Part shown: positions 53,356 to 61,465 of the stretch, one piece after another
Layout: the number at the start of each line of letters is the position of its first letter
Position numbering within the stretch: position 1 is the stretch's first letter
Source: Mammaliicoccus sp. Dog046
GTDB taxonomy: Bacteria > Bacillota > Bacilli > Staphylococcales > Staphylococcaceae
DNA length: 64,000 bases
Direction of reading: 5' to 3'
Assembly: GCF_034039665.1 (NCBI RefSeq)
Contig: NZ_CP120131.1
Coordinates: 2,100,499-2,164,498, forward strand
Translations under genes and position numbers: made by a program
Notes under the pieces: model-generated
Told to the model about the DNA's origin: nothing
The model's database searches: none
Seen by the model: the letters and a program-made list of their open reading frames with translations, nothing else

Positions 53356-53772
53356 ATGATACAATCTGTTTGGCACGGTAAAAAGACTTTTAAAGCACAA
53401 TCACAATTTGGACATGAAATCATTTCAGATGCGTCCACTGAAAACGGTGGCGATGATAATGGACCATCACCAGTAGAATTAATGTTGAGTGGCTTAGCAG
53501 GATGTACTGGAATTGACGTTATAAATATTATGAAAGACAGATTAGTAGATGTAACAGAATTCACAATTACAGTAGATGATGAAAGAGAAGATAGTACATC
53601 TAGAGCAGTGAAACACGTCACTTTAATTTTTGATATTGAAGGCGATGTGGATTTAAAAAAATTAAAACGCGCAATCAAGTTAAGTGTCGATAAATATTGT
53701 ACAGTCGCGCACTCGTTGAAAGCGACAATTGAACCAAAACTCATATTTAACGGTAAAGAAGAAGTCTTGTAA
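53356..53772 (+). CDS. OsmC/Ohr family peroxiredoxin-like protein
   Basis: A 138-residue protein of the OsmC/YhfA group. The two catalytic-type cysteines are Cys50 in LAGCTGIDV and Cys115 in DKYCTVAHSL. OsmC proteins reduce organic peroxides; YhfA-type members are less well studied. The second ATG is chosen because AAAGGAG lies nine bases upstream of it and only three from the first. Transcribed divergently from hrtB; the family B array starts eight bases after its stop. Confidence 0.88.
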   Translation: MIQSVWHGKKTFKAQSQFGHEIISDASTENGGDDNGPSPVELMLSGLAGCTGIDVINIMKDRLVDVTEFTITVDDEREDSTSRAVKHVTLIFDIEGDVDLKKLKRAIKLSVDKYCTVAHSLKATIEPKLIFNGKEEVL

Positions 53773-53780
53773 TAGCGAAT

Positions 53781-54345
53781 CTTGGATTAACTTCTGAGTT
53801 AACTCACGACTTTGCCTTTCTCTTGGATTAACTTCGGCGTTAACTCACGACTTGGGCCTTCTCTTGGATTAACTTCGGCGTTAACTCACGATTTGGGGCG
53901 ACTCTTGGATTAACTTCGGCGTTAACTCACGACTTGGGCCATCTCTTGGATTAATTCCGGAGTTAACTCACGACTTTGGGCTTCTCTTGGATTAACTTCG
54001 AAGTTAACTCACGACTTTGCCTTTCTCTTGGATTAATTCCGGAGTTAACTCACGACTTTGCCTTTCTCTTGGATTAACTCTGGCGTTAACTCACGACTTG
54101 GGCCATCTCTTGGATTAACTTCGGAATTAACTCACGACTTGGGGCGACTCTTGGATTAACTTCGGCGTTAACTCACGACTTGGCCTTTCTCTTGGATTAA
54201 TTCCGGAGTTAACTCACGACTTTGGGCTTCTCTTGGATTAACTTCGGCGTTAACTCACGACTTGGCCTTTCTCTTGGATTAACTCTGGCGTTAACTCACG
54301 ACTTCACACATCTCGTCGCTTAATTCAAAAGTTAATCTACGACTT
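53781..54345 (-). repeat. Family B 41-bp tandem array B2 (thirteen units plus one degenerate)
   Basis: Units start at 53781, 53822, 53863 and every 41 bp to 54273, a strict period over thirteen copies, and a fourteenth, degenerate one lies at 54314. On the plus strand each reads CTTGGATTAACTTCGGCG then TTAACTCACGACTTGGGCC with variants; the reverse complement is the family B unit of array B1. Variants such as TTCCGGAG and TCTGGCG recur in several copies, so the array has been shuffled internally. Confidence 0.95.
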
Positions 54346-54394
54346 TACGAATAATTTCACTAACCTAACAAAATTGCCTCCTCACATATACAAA

Positions 54395-54440
54395 AAAACG
54401 CAAAAGACCAGGATGCTTTTTCCTGGTCTTTTGCGTTTCA
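54395..54440. terminator. Terminator after the PH-like protein gene
   Basis: AACGCAAAAGACCAGGA pairs with TCCTGGTCTTTTGCGTT around a 7-base loop. Confidence 0.93.
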
Positions 54441-54449
54441 ATTATGTTT

Positions 54450-54779
54450 TTATGCTTGAATGAGATTATTTACGTAATCTTTAAAAGTATCTACATTACC
54501 TTCTTCGATATCAATCATTGCGACTTTCCCTTGTGGAAATTCTATAAATAATACGCCTTGATCCTCTATCGTTACACCTTTAATATCTTGGTAACTAAAT
54601 ACTCTCTTATATGGTTCGCCATTCATATCTACACTCATGATGACGCGTTCACTTGTTGTAATATATGCGCCTTTGAATTGTGTTTGTTCGCCTACTTTAT
54701 AAATGATTGTTCCTAATACACTTGGACCAATTTTTTCAGTAGGATATAATTCGTTCTCATCTATTTCGTTTAATTTCAT
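54450..54779 (-). CDS. Small protein with PH-like (YokE-type) domain
   Basis: A 109-residue protein. The order of strands and the stretch GAYITTSERVIMSVDMNGEPYKRVFSYQDIKGVTIED is typical of bacterial PH-like domains that begin with an IIYKVGE strand. No activity is known for the family. GGAGGTAT precedes the ATG. It stands downstream of scrA with 78 bp between, and has its own terminator. Confidence 0.7.
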   Translation of the reverse strand: MKLNEIDENELYPTEKIGPSVLGTIIYKVGEQTQFKGAYITTSERVIMSVDMNGEPYKRVFSYQDIKGVTIEDQGVLFIEFPQGKVAMIDIEEGNVDTFKDYVNNLIQA

Positions 54780-54857
54780 GATTATACCTCCATTCGTTAC
54801 TTACCTTTATTGTACGAAAAAATCTAATCATGAAACAAATATTATGTTTCTAATGCT

Positions 54858-56291
54858 CTACGATGCTACGTCTTTATAAACTTTTCTTCTCGATAATATG
54901 ATTGTTACTACGAAAGCAACTGCAATCGCGATTGCCATACCTATAATATAATTTAACCAACTACCTGTTGCGATTGAAATAAATCCAGGTAATCCTGCTG
55001 TACCTAATGCGATTGCTTTAACTTTAGTTGCTGCAATATAACATGCACCCGCACCGGAACCAATTATTGCACCGATAAATGGATAACGTAATTTTAAGTT
55101 CACACCAAACATTGCTGGTTCAGTAATACCTAACAAAGCTGAAATACCTGCTGCTGAGGCTGTACCTTTTAGCTTTTTATTTTTCACAATAAAGAATGCT
55201 GCTAAAGTTGCTGCACCTTGTGCCACATTGGACATAGCTGCGATTGGGAAAATAAATGATCCACCTGTATTTGCATGATCTGCAATTAATGTTGTTTCTA
55301 TTGCGATGAAACTATGATGCATACCAGTTATAACGATTGGTGCATAAATTAAACCAAAGATTAATCCACCAATTGCACCACCTGATTCATATAACCATGT
55401 TAATCCGTCTGATAAGAAATAACCTGCTGTACGTGTAATTGGTCCTACTGCTGCAAAAGTAATAAAAGCTGTAAAGAATAATGATAATAATGGTGTTAAT
55501 AAATTATCCAAAGTTGAAGGAATAAATTTTCTAAATGCTTGTTCTAATTTTGCTAATATATATGCTGCCACTAGGATTGGAAGCACTTGTCCTTGGTAAC
55601 CTACCATTTTGATAGATAAACCAAATATCTCCCATGTCGGAATTTTATCACCATTGACTAATGCTTTTGGATAATCATATCCATTCATCAATTCTGGATG
55701 TACAAGTATCATCCCTAACGCTGCCCCTAAAAATGCATTTCCACCAAATCGTTTCGCTGCACTAAAACCAATTAACACTGGTAAAAATACAAATGGCGCG
55801 TTCGCAAAGATATTAATCATATGTGCTAAGCTAGCAAATTGCTTATGTACATCTATCAGTGAGGAATGATCATAAAATAGACCTTCCGCAGTTAATAAAT
55901 TATTAATCCCCATTAATAATCCGCCTGCTACGATTGCAGGAATAATTGGAACAAAAATATCAGATAGCATCTTCACAAATTTTTGAATTGGATTTAACTT
56001 TTTCGAAGATTGTTCTTTCACTTCTGATTTCGTTGAAGCTTCAAGTCCCGTTATACTTTCCATTTCAGCGAATACTTTATTGACTGTGCCTGAGCCAATA
56101 ATAATTTGATATTGCCCGCCTGTTGAGAACGTTCCTTTAACGACGTCCATATCATTTAAAGCGTCTTCGTTGACTTGACCTTCATCCTTTAATACAAGTC
56201 TTAAACGTGTGGCACAATGCGCAATTGCTTCAATATTATCTTTCCCACCAATTGCTTCCGTGATATTCCGTGCTTCCTTCTTATAATCCAT
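54858..56291 (-). CDS. scrA: PTS sucrose transporter subunit EIIBC
   Basis: A 477-residue permease. An N-terminal EIIB domain carries the phospho-accepting Cys in AHCATRLRLVL (about residue 26). The EIIC domain with about ten helices contains ITGMHHSFIAIET and GITEPAMFGVNLKLRYPF. The sequence resembles staphylococcal ScrA more than the trehalose permease TreP, although the two are closely related. There is no EIIA domain, so it depends on another PTS protein. AAGGAG lies eight bases before the ATG. No hydrolase or regulator gene is adjacent. Confidence 0.87.
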   Translation of the reverse strand: MDYKKEARNITEAIGGKDNIEAIAHCATRLRLVLKDEGQVNEDALNDMDVVKGTFSTGGQYQIIIGSGTVNKVFAEMESITGLEASTKSEVKEQSSKKLNPIQKFVKMLSDIFVPIIPAIVAGGLLMGINNLLTAEGLFYDHSSLIDVHKQFASLAHMINIFANAPFVFLPVLIGFSAAKRFGGNAFLGAALGMILVHPELMNGYDYPKALVNGDKIPTWEIFGLSIKMVGYQGQVLPILVAAYILAKLEQAFRKFIPSTLDNLLTPLLSLFFTAFITFAAVGPITRTAGYFLSDGLTWLYESGGAIGGLIFGLIYAPIVITGMHHSFIAIETTLIADHANTGGSFIFPIAAMSNVAQGAATLAAFFIVKNKKLKGTASAAGISALLGITEPAMFGVNLKLRYPFIGAIIGSGAGACYIAATKVKAIALGTAGLPGFISIATGSWLNYIIGMAIAIAVAFVVTIILSRRKVYKDVAS

Positions 56292-56312
56292 TTTATTCAC
56301 TCCTTCACCTCT

Positions 56313-56394
56313 TTTTTGGTACCGGTACCAAAAAGGTCTAAAAAAATACTTTGTATTTACAACTTGATTGTAATCGGTTCCAAAAAATTTGTCA
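56313..56394 (-). promoter_or_regulatory. scrA promoter with two LacI-type operators
   Basis: Minus-strand TTGACA (56389–56394) and TACAAT (56366–56371) have a 17-bp spacer. A perfect 22-bp palindrome at 56313–56334 (core TTGGTACCGGTACCAA) lies downstream of the −10, and a related imperfect copy TTGTAATCGGTTCCAA (56367–56382, plus strand) overlaps −10 and spacer. This suits repression by a LacI/GalR member such as ScrR. Confidence 0.85.
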
Positions 56395-56405
56395 ATGCCT
56401 TAAAT

Positions 56406-56450
56406 AAGCCAGAAAATGTAATTTTTAAAACATTACATTTTCTGGCTTCA
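56406..56450 (-). terminator. Terminator after the 280-residue lipoprotein gene
   Basis: AAGCCAGAAAATGTAAT pairs with ATTACATTTTCTGGCTT, eight bases from the stop codon on the minus strand. Confidence 0.92.
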
Positions 56451-56457
56451 GTTATTA

Positions 56458-57300
56458 TTATTCATTTAAATGGATATAACTCGCTCTAATTTTATTACCA
56501 TTTCCATCAAAGGATTCTACGTATCCGTCTTCACTCACTTTGTAAGATCCTAATAATTTTCCTTTATTATCTGTATAAGTAAGACTAAATACATTCCCAT
56601 TCTTCTTCAATGGTTTCCACTTCATAAATGATTTATCTACTTTATCAATACCCTCAAATGATTCTACAACATTGTATACATTATCATTTGTAATCACAGT
56701 ATTATGTTCATCACTTGATTGCGTAAATTCAAAGTTGTCTGGATATTGCATCAAATACGTAATCTCATCATCATCTTTACTTCCATTTGTATAGACGACG
56801 ATTTGGTAACCATTATTCGGCGTTTTATTATAAACAACAAATGAGCGACCATACCCTGTTCTTAAATCTCGGTCTGGTTCACCATGTACATCTACAAATT
56901 CACGATACGTTTCTTTCTTGTTTGGCACAATACCATATTGCTGTATTGGACGCTCGTCACTTAAATAGTACATCACCAAAAGATTGCCATATACATGGCC
57001 TTCTCTACCTAAAAAGTTCCTTATCTCATCTGCACTGCCAAATTTAGACTCAACCTTTTCTTTATCCATTGCTTTCATCAAACCTTTATAACCTCTCACA
57101 TGATTTTCATTCATATAATGTGTCGAAAAGTCTTGTGACAATATGTCTATTTTCGGTGCAGAAGCTGTTTTTTTATTTTTATTTTGATTAGTTTCACTAC
57201 TTTTATTTTCTTTTTTACTTTTTGGTGGATCACCAATCGTGATACTACATCCTGATAAAAATATAATCGTCATTAAAAAAAGTAACACTTTAAATTTCAT
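56458..57300 (-). CDS. Lipoprotein of unknown function, 280 residues
   Basis: Signal peptide MKFKVLLFLMTIIFLSGC with lipobox LSGC (Cys18). A Lys/Asn/Ser-rich spacer (residues 25–48) follows, then a mixed alpha/beta region. The second half contains VESFEGIDKVDKSF and a beta-rich GKLLGSYKVSEDGYVESFDGNG end. I do not recognise the family. AGGAGG lies upstream of the ATG. It is divergent from the arginase-family gene. Confidence 0.7.
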   Translation of the reverse strand: MKFKVLLFLMTIIFLSGCSITIGDPPKSKKENKSSETNQNKNKKTASAPKIDILSQDFSTHYMNENHVRGYKGLMKAMDKEKVESKFGSADEIRNFLGREGHVYGNLLVMYYLSDERPIQQYGIVPNKKETYREFVDVHGEPDRDLRTGYGRSFVVYNKTPNNGYQIVVYTNGSKDDDEITYLMQYPDNFEFTQSSDEHNTVITNDNVYNVVESFEGIDKVDKSFMKWKPLKKNGNVFSLTYTDNKGKLLGSYKVSEDGYVESFDGNGNKIRASYIHLNE

Positions 57301-57457
57301 CGTATTATTTTCCTCCTACACTACTGAAAAGTGATTATTAGCAATTTATATTCATACTAATTATTCACTATTTCCAAATAAATATCCATAAAAATTTGAA
57401 AACAAATGTTAACTTATTTATAATAAGCACTAACGAATCGAAAGGGGTAATTTTACT

Positions 57458-58399
57458 ATGACAGAACGTATATACGGCAACACACCTTGTTTTTTAGGTT
57501 CCAAAAACTTATCTAAAGAAAGTAACTATTCAACAGATGTACTTGTATACGGTGTTCCTTTCGAAGGTCCTTGTACTTGGGGAGATTACACAGGATGTGA
57601 ATTAGGACCGAAACAAATCAGATTATCATCAGCAAGATATAGTGGCTATTTACCAGAACTCGACCACATTGATGTACATGAACATTTAACGATTGGTGAC
57701 GTCGGTGATGTAACGACCGTGCCTCACGATGTTACACAAACAGTAAATAATATCGAACAGTTTGCTGAAAATTTATGGAAATCTAATAAATTTTTAGTTG
57801 GCCTTGGTGGTGACCACGGCATTACCTATCCTATTTTAAAAGGATTAACAAACACAGGTAAAAAAGTAGGCATCATACATTTAGATGCGCATTATGATAA
57901 TATGCCAAACTATGAGAATGAACAATTTGCTAGAAACACACCTTTCATGCGTTTATATGAAACAGATGGTATTCGTAATGAAAGTTTAATTCATACAGGT
58001 ATTCATGGACCACGAAACCAACCTGAATCAGGCAAATTCGCGCAGGAAAATGGCGCAGTAACGATTACAATCAATGATATTAGAGAAACATCAGATTTAA
58101 GAGCTTTTGCGAAAGATATTTATGCGCAAGCGAGTAAAGATGTCGATGTTGTATATCTTACTATTTGTAGTGACGTGTTAGATTTTGCGTTTAATCCAGG
58201 CGGACCTGTTGATGGTAACGGTTTAACTAGTTACGAGTTATTAACGATGATTTATGAATTTGGAAAACTCGGTCTTATCGGGATGGATTTTGTAGAAGTT
58301 TATCCAATGCAAGATGCGAATCAGAATTCTGCTCACTTTGTATCAACAGCAGTACTTTATGTATTGGCTGGTCATATTCATTATTTAAATAAAGTATAA
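57458..58399 (+). CDS. Arginase/agmatinase-family ureohydrolase, substrate uncertain
   Basis: A 313-residue ureohydrolase-fold protein. Manganese-type ligands are visible at His120 (GLGGDHG), Asp143, His145 and Asp147 (HLDAHYDN) and Asp239. The other Asp of the usual SxDxD motif is Cys237 (TICSDVLDFAFNPGG). I recall a Cys at the same place in staphylococcal formimidoylglutamase HutG, so this marks a subfamily rather than decay. Candidates are formimidoylglutamate, agmatine, guanidinobutyrate or guanidine. No hut or speED gene and no guanidine riboswitch is near. The NRAMP-like transporter starts 28 bp downstream, implying an operon. Confidence 0.8.
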   Translation: MTERIYGNTPCFLGSKNLSKESNYSTDVLVYGVPFEGPCTWGDYTGCELGPKQIRLSSARYSGYLPELDHIDVHEHLTIGDVGDVTTVPHDVTQTVNNIEQFAENLWKSNKFLVGLGGDHGITYPILKGLTNTGKKVGIIHLDAHYDNMPNYENEQFARNTPFMRLYETDGIRNESLIHTGIHGPRNQPESGKFAQENGAVTITINDIRETSDLRAFAKDIYAQASKDVDVVYLTICSDVLDFAFNPGGPVDGNGLTSYELLTMIYEFGKLGLIGMDFVEVYPMQDANQNSAHFVSTAVLYVLAGHIHYLNKV

Positions 58400-58427
58400 T
58401 GACACATTAACAAAGGGATGGTTAATT

Positions 58428-59654
58428 ATGGCTGAAAAGCGTGAACGAAGTAATTTTAGTATTTTTGGACCTGGAATGATCATTACAGCTTCATTTGTTG
58501 GACCTGGTACTGTAACAACGATGACACAAGGGGGCGCTGGATTCGGTTATAGTTTACTATGGGCAGTCATCTTCTCCATCATCGCAACGATTGCGCTTCA
58601 AGAAATGGTTGCACGACTTGCACTTGTTACGAACGAAGGCCTTGGGGAAGCCATTAGAGATATATTTAACCACACTTTCTTAAAAATATTAACAGTATGG
58701 TTTAGTATGATTGCAGTTGCGATTGGTTGTGCTGCATACATATCTGGAGATTTACTCGGTACATCACTTGGTGCGGCATACTTATTAGATTTACCTGAGC
58801 ATTTGATTGCACCTGTTGTTGGTGTGATTATTTTGCTAATAGGATTAAAAGGAAGTTACGACTTGATAGAAAAAGTCATGACTGTACTCGTGCTCATTAT
58901 GGGTGTCATCTTTGTTACAACCGTTATCGTCATTCAACCTGATTTCGGAGCTGTACTTAAAGGTGCATTTGTCCCTAGCATTCCGGATGGATCATTAATT
59001 ACAATCATTGCATTAATTGGAACGACTGTTGTTCCGTATAACTTTTTCATTCATGCGAGTTCTATACATGAAAGATTTAACGGCATCAAAGATTTAAAAA
59101 TTGTTAGACTGGATACGGTCATTGCGATAGGACTTGGTGGTGTTATTTCAGCAGCAATACTTGTTACAGCTGGTACGCTAATTCATGGCAAAGAAGTAAC
59201 GAGTTTAGTCCAATTATCAGAACCGCTTAAACCGATACTTGGCGACTTTGCACCACTCTTTATGAGCATCGGATTATTCTCGGCCGGTTTATCCTCGGCC
59301 ATCGCATCTCCAATGGGCGCTGCGGCAACAATGAGCAGTTGTCTTCGTTGGGAAGGCGGTGTAAAAAGCAAAAAATATCGTCTCGTATTTGCGATTGTCA
59401 TTGTAATCGGAATTATTACTTCTTCTTTAGGATTTGAACCTTTAGAAGTATTGCTTATCGCACAAGCACTAAACGGTATTATTTTGCCGATTATTGCAAT
59501 ATTTATCTTCGTCATATTAAATAAGAAAAATATGATGGGTAAATTCGCAAATGGAATCATTTTAAATATCATCGGTCTTTTCGTTGTTGTTGTCGTATCG
59601 TTCTTAGGCGTATACAGTCTCATAGATGCGATACAAAGCTTTATGGGTGCGTAA
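58428..59654 (+). CDS. Non-canonical NRAMP-family transporter
   Basis: A 408-residue membrane protein with eleven helices and a recognisable NRAMP fold (GPGMIITASF opening and GAGFGYSLLWAV after helix 1). The metal-binding motif of helix 1, DPGN in true manganese carriers, reads GPGT at 25–28, and the helix 6 motif MPHN reads VPYN at 202–205, so the Asp, Asn and Met that hold the metal are all replaced. It is therefore unlikely to be a standard Mn2+/Fe2+ importer. Together with the hydrolase upstream, an organic substrate such as an amino acid or guanidino compound is a reasonable inference. AAAGGGATGG precedes the ATG. Confidence 0.82.
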   Translation: MAEKRERSNFSIFGPGMIITASFVGPGTVTTMTQGGAGFGYSLLWAVIFSIIATIALQEMVARLALVTNEGLGEAIRDIFNHTFLKILTVWFSMIAVAIGCAAYISGDLLGTSLGAAYLLDLPEHLIAPVVGVIILLIGLKGSYDLIEKVMTVLVLIMGVIFVTTVIVIQPDFGAVLKGAFVPSIPDGSLITIIALIGTTVVPYNFFIHASSIHERFNGIKDLKIVRLDTVIAIGLGGVISAAILVTAGTLIHGKEVTSLVQLSEPLKPILGDFAPLFMSIGLFSAGLSSAIASPMGAAATMSSCLRWEGGVKSKKYRLVFAIVIVIGIITSSLGFEPLEVLLIAQALNGIILPIIAIFIFVILNKKNMMGKFANGIILNIIGLFVVVVVSFLGVYSLIDAIQSFMGA

Positions 59655-59715
59655 ATCGCTCATATGAATTTTAAAATATAACTATGGTAAAATGATGTTT
59701 AAGGAGTGATACGAA

Positions 59716-60159
59716 ATGACACAATTAACAATCTATTTAGCAGGTCAAATACATGATAACTGGAGAGAAGACCTTTCTAACAAAGCACAAGCTTTAGACT
59801 TACCATTAAATTTTGTAGGTCCACAAACAAATCATGATCGTTCTGATAATGTTGGAGAATCCATATTAGGAGAACAACCTAATAATTATTACAAAGACAA
59901 TGCCGCTTCTGATATCAACAACTTACGTACACAAGTATTAATGAACAAATCAGATATCGTCATTGCATTATTTGGCGAAAAATATAAACAATGGAATACA
60001 GCAATGGATGCTTCTACAGCTATTGCATTAAACAAACCATTGATTATCGTGCGCCCTACAGATTTAATACATCCATTGAAAGAACTATCGAATAAAGCAA
60101 GCGTTACAGTAGAAACAATTGACCAAGCATTATCAGTCATTCAATATATTTATGAATAA
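59716..60159 (+). CDS. ytoQ: YtoQ family protein
   Basis: A 147-residue protein beginning LTIYLAGQIHDNWREDL, with VGPQTNHDRSDNVGESILG and MDASTAIALNKPLIIVRP, all typical of the YtoQ family. The fold is predicted to resemble nucleoside 2-deoxyribosyltransferases, but activity is not established. AAGGAGTGATACGAA supplies the ribosome site. It lies 61 bp after the NRAMP-like gene and may be transcribed with it. Confidence 0.88.
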   Translation: MTQLTIYLAGQIHDNWREDLSNKAQALDLPLNFVGPQTNHDRSDNVGESILGEQPNNYYKDNAASDINNLRTQVLMNKSDIVIALFGEKYKQWNTAMDASTAIALNKPLIIVRPTDLIHPLKELSNKASVTVETIDQALSVIQYIYE

Positions 60160-60164
60160 AAAAC

Positions 60165-60192
60165 AAGGCTGAGACGTATGTCTCAGCCTTTG
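60165..60192 (+). terminator. Terminator after ytoQ
   Basis: AAGGCTGAGAC…GTCTCAGCCTT perfect 11-bp stem. Confidence 0.92.
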
Positions 60193-60197
60193 TCATG

Positions 60198-60216
60198 TAT
60201 ATATAGTGTTAATTAT
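60198..60216 (+). repeat. Left flanking direct repeat of the thrE repeat island (19 bp)
   Basis: TATATATAGTGTTAATTAT; identical copy at 60980–60998. Confidence 0.95.
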
Positions 60217-60747
60217 GTCGTTAGATTTTCTAACAGGATTGTTTTCCGAAACTATCTCGTTAGAATATCATTTTTTCATATTTTATAGCTCATTTACCAT
60301 TTGACGAGGGCTATTTACCCGCTAACGAGATTGTTTTCACTTTCTATCTCGTTAGATTTTCTAACAGGATTGTTTTCTAAAACTATCTCGTTAGCGCTTT
60401 ATTTTTTCATTTTTTATGGTTAATTTAGGCTTTTATATGGGCTATTTACCCGCTAACGAGATTGTTTTCACTTTCTATCTCGTTAGATTTTCTAACAGGA
60501 TTGTTTTCCAGAACTATCTCGTTAGCACGTTGTTTTCTCAATTTTTGTAGTAAATACAGGCTTTTGATGTGTACATTTCAACGCTAACGAGATTGTTTTC
60601 ACTTTCTATCTCGTTAGATTTTCTAACAGGATTGTTTCCTAAAACTATCTCGTTAGCACGTTGTTTTCTCACTTTTGTAGTAAATACAGGCTTTTGATGT
60701 GTACATTTCTTCGCTAACGAGATTGTTTTCACTTTCTATCTCGTTAG
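60217..60747 (+). repeat. Family A array A6
   Basis: A partial unit (GTCGTTAG) is followed by hairpins near 60230, 60322, 60361, 60453, 60492, 60583, 60622 and 60714. Those opening pairs have perfect CTAACGAGAT/ATCTCGTTAG arms. Linkers shift from a TTTATATGGGC type to a TTTTGATGTGTACATTT type along the array; the latter is the type of array A4. Confidence 0.94.
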
Positions 60748-60754
60748 CCATACC

Positions 60755-60913
60755 CAATGTTGCATGTCAGCCTCCACTTGCAATGTTCGACGCCTCAATG
60801 TTGCTTGTCGACCTTCACTTGCAATGTTCCACGTCTCAATGTTGCTTGTCACCCCTCACTTGCAATGTTCAACGCTCCAATGTTGCTTGTCGACCTCCAC
60901 TTGCAATGTTCAG
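60755..60913 (+). repeat. Family C 41-bp array C3 (four units)
   Basis: Units start at 60755, 60796, 60837 and 60878, eight bases after the last family A hairpin, with exact 41-bp spacing. Confidence 0.95.
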
Positions 60914-60979
60914 TATTTTTTATCGCTGACTCTTGCGGGAACAGCATACGCAAAAATGCCAAATCATCTAAAACTTCTT

Positions 60980-60998
60980 TATATATAGTGTTAATTAT
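60980..60998 (+). repeat. Right flanking direct repeat of the thrE repeat island (19 bp)
   Basis: Perfect second copy of 60198–60216. It includes the stop codon of the gene on the minus strand at 60991. Confidence 0.95.
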
Positions 60999-61455
60999 TA
61001 ATCTTCTTTAAATGCATCTGTTTTTTACTCTTGAAATACATTTTTGATAATAAATCAGCTATTAGCAATCCTAATGCGATTGAACTTGAAATGAGTGCGA
61101 CTTCAATCATCGTAATGATCGCTTCATGATAATCGTTGAGCACTAGGTTTTTTATCGATTCATAAGCAGGTCCTCCGGGTACAAGTGGAATAATTCCTGG
61201 AATAATGAATAATATAACTGGCGATAGGAATCTCTTACTCATCAAATGACTCATCACGCCGATAAAGAACCCTCCTATAAATGAAGATTCTATATCTGAT
61301 CCATTCCACATTAAACTCAACTTAAAAGCGCCCCAACCGATTGCCCCTACAATACCGGCTGGCACAAGTAAATATCTAGGTGAATTAAATAACACACCAA
61401 ACAAACTCGATGCTCCAAAACTAAATAATAAATTTAATATACTCGTGATTACCAT
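60991..61455 (-). CDS. Threonine/serine exporter, small (ThrE_2/DUF3815) subunit
   Basis: A 154-residue membrane protein with four or five helices: GASSLFGVLFNSPRYLLVPAGIVGAIGW and FIIPGIIPLVPGGPAYESIKN match the DUF3815 half of split ThrE exporters. Together with the next gene upstream it forms a ten-helix exporter for threonine or serine. AGAGGTGAG precedes the ATG. The stop codon lies within the 19-bp flanking repeat of the adjacent element, but the reading frame is intact. Confidence 0.88.
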   Translation of the reverse strand: MVITSILNLLFSFGASSLFGVLFNSPRYLLVPAGIVGAIGWGAFKLSLMWNGSDIESSFIGGFFIGVMSHLMSKRFLSPVILFIIPGIIPLVPGGPAYESIKNLVLNDYHEAIITMIEVALISSSIALGLLIADLLSKMYFKSKKQMHLKKINN

Positions 61456-61465
61456 AACTCACCTC

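Larger units (their letters stand above)
60217..60979 (+). mobile_element. Composite A–C repeat element at the thrE locus, putative non-autonomous insertion
   Basis: A 763-bp block bounded by identical 19-bp sequences. It contains eight or nine family A hairpins (60217–60747), four family C units (60755–60913) and a tail (60914–60979) with ATTTTTTATCGCTGACTC and CAGCATACGCAAAAATGCC. Order and composition equal those at the uppP locus, while the flanking repeat is different. The right flanking repeat overlaps the stop codon of the neighbouring thrE gene, so the target was the gene's 3' end. Confidence 0.6.

Noticed and set aside
53328-53744. 138-codon minus-strand frame opposite osmC
   Set aside because: Complement of the OsmC coding region; the OsmC protein has both family cysteines and a good ribosome site.
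57458-58399. Arginase-family gene as a pseudogene because of the lost metal Asp
   Set aside because: All other ligands are intact, the frame is full length, and a Cys at this place is, as I recall, also found in staphylococcal formimidoylglutamase.
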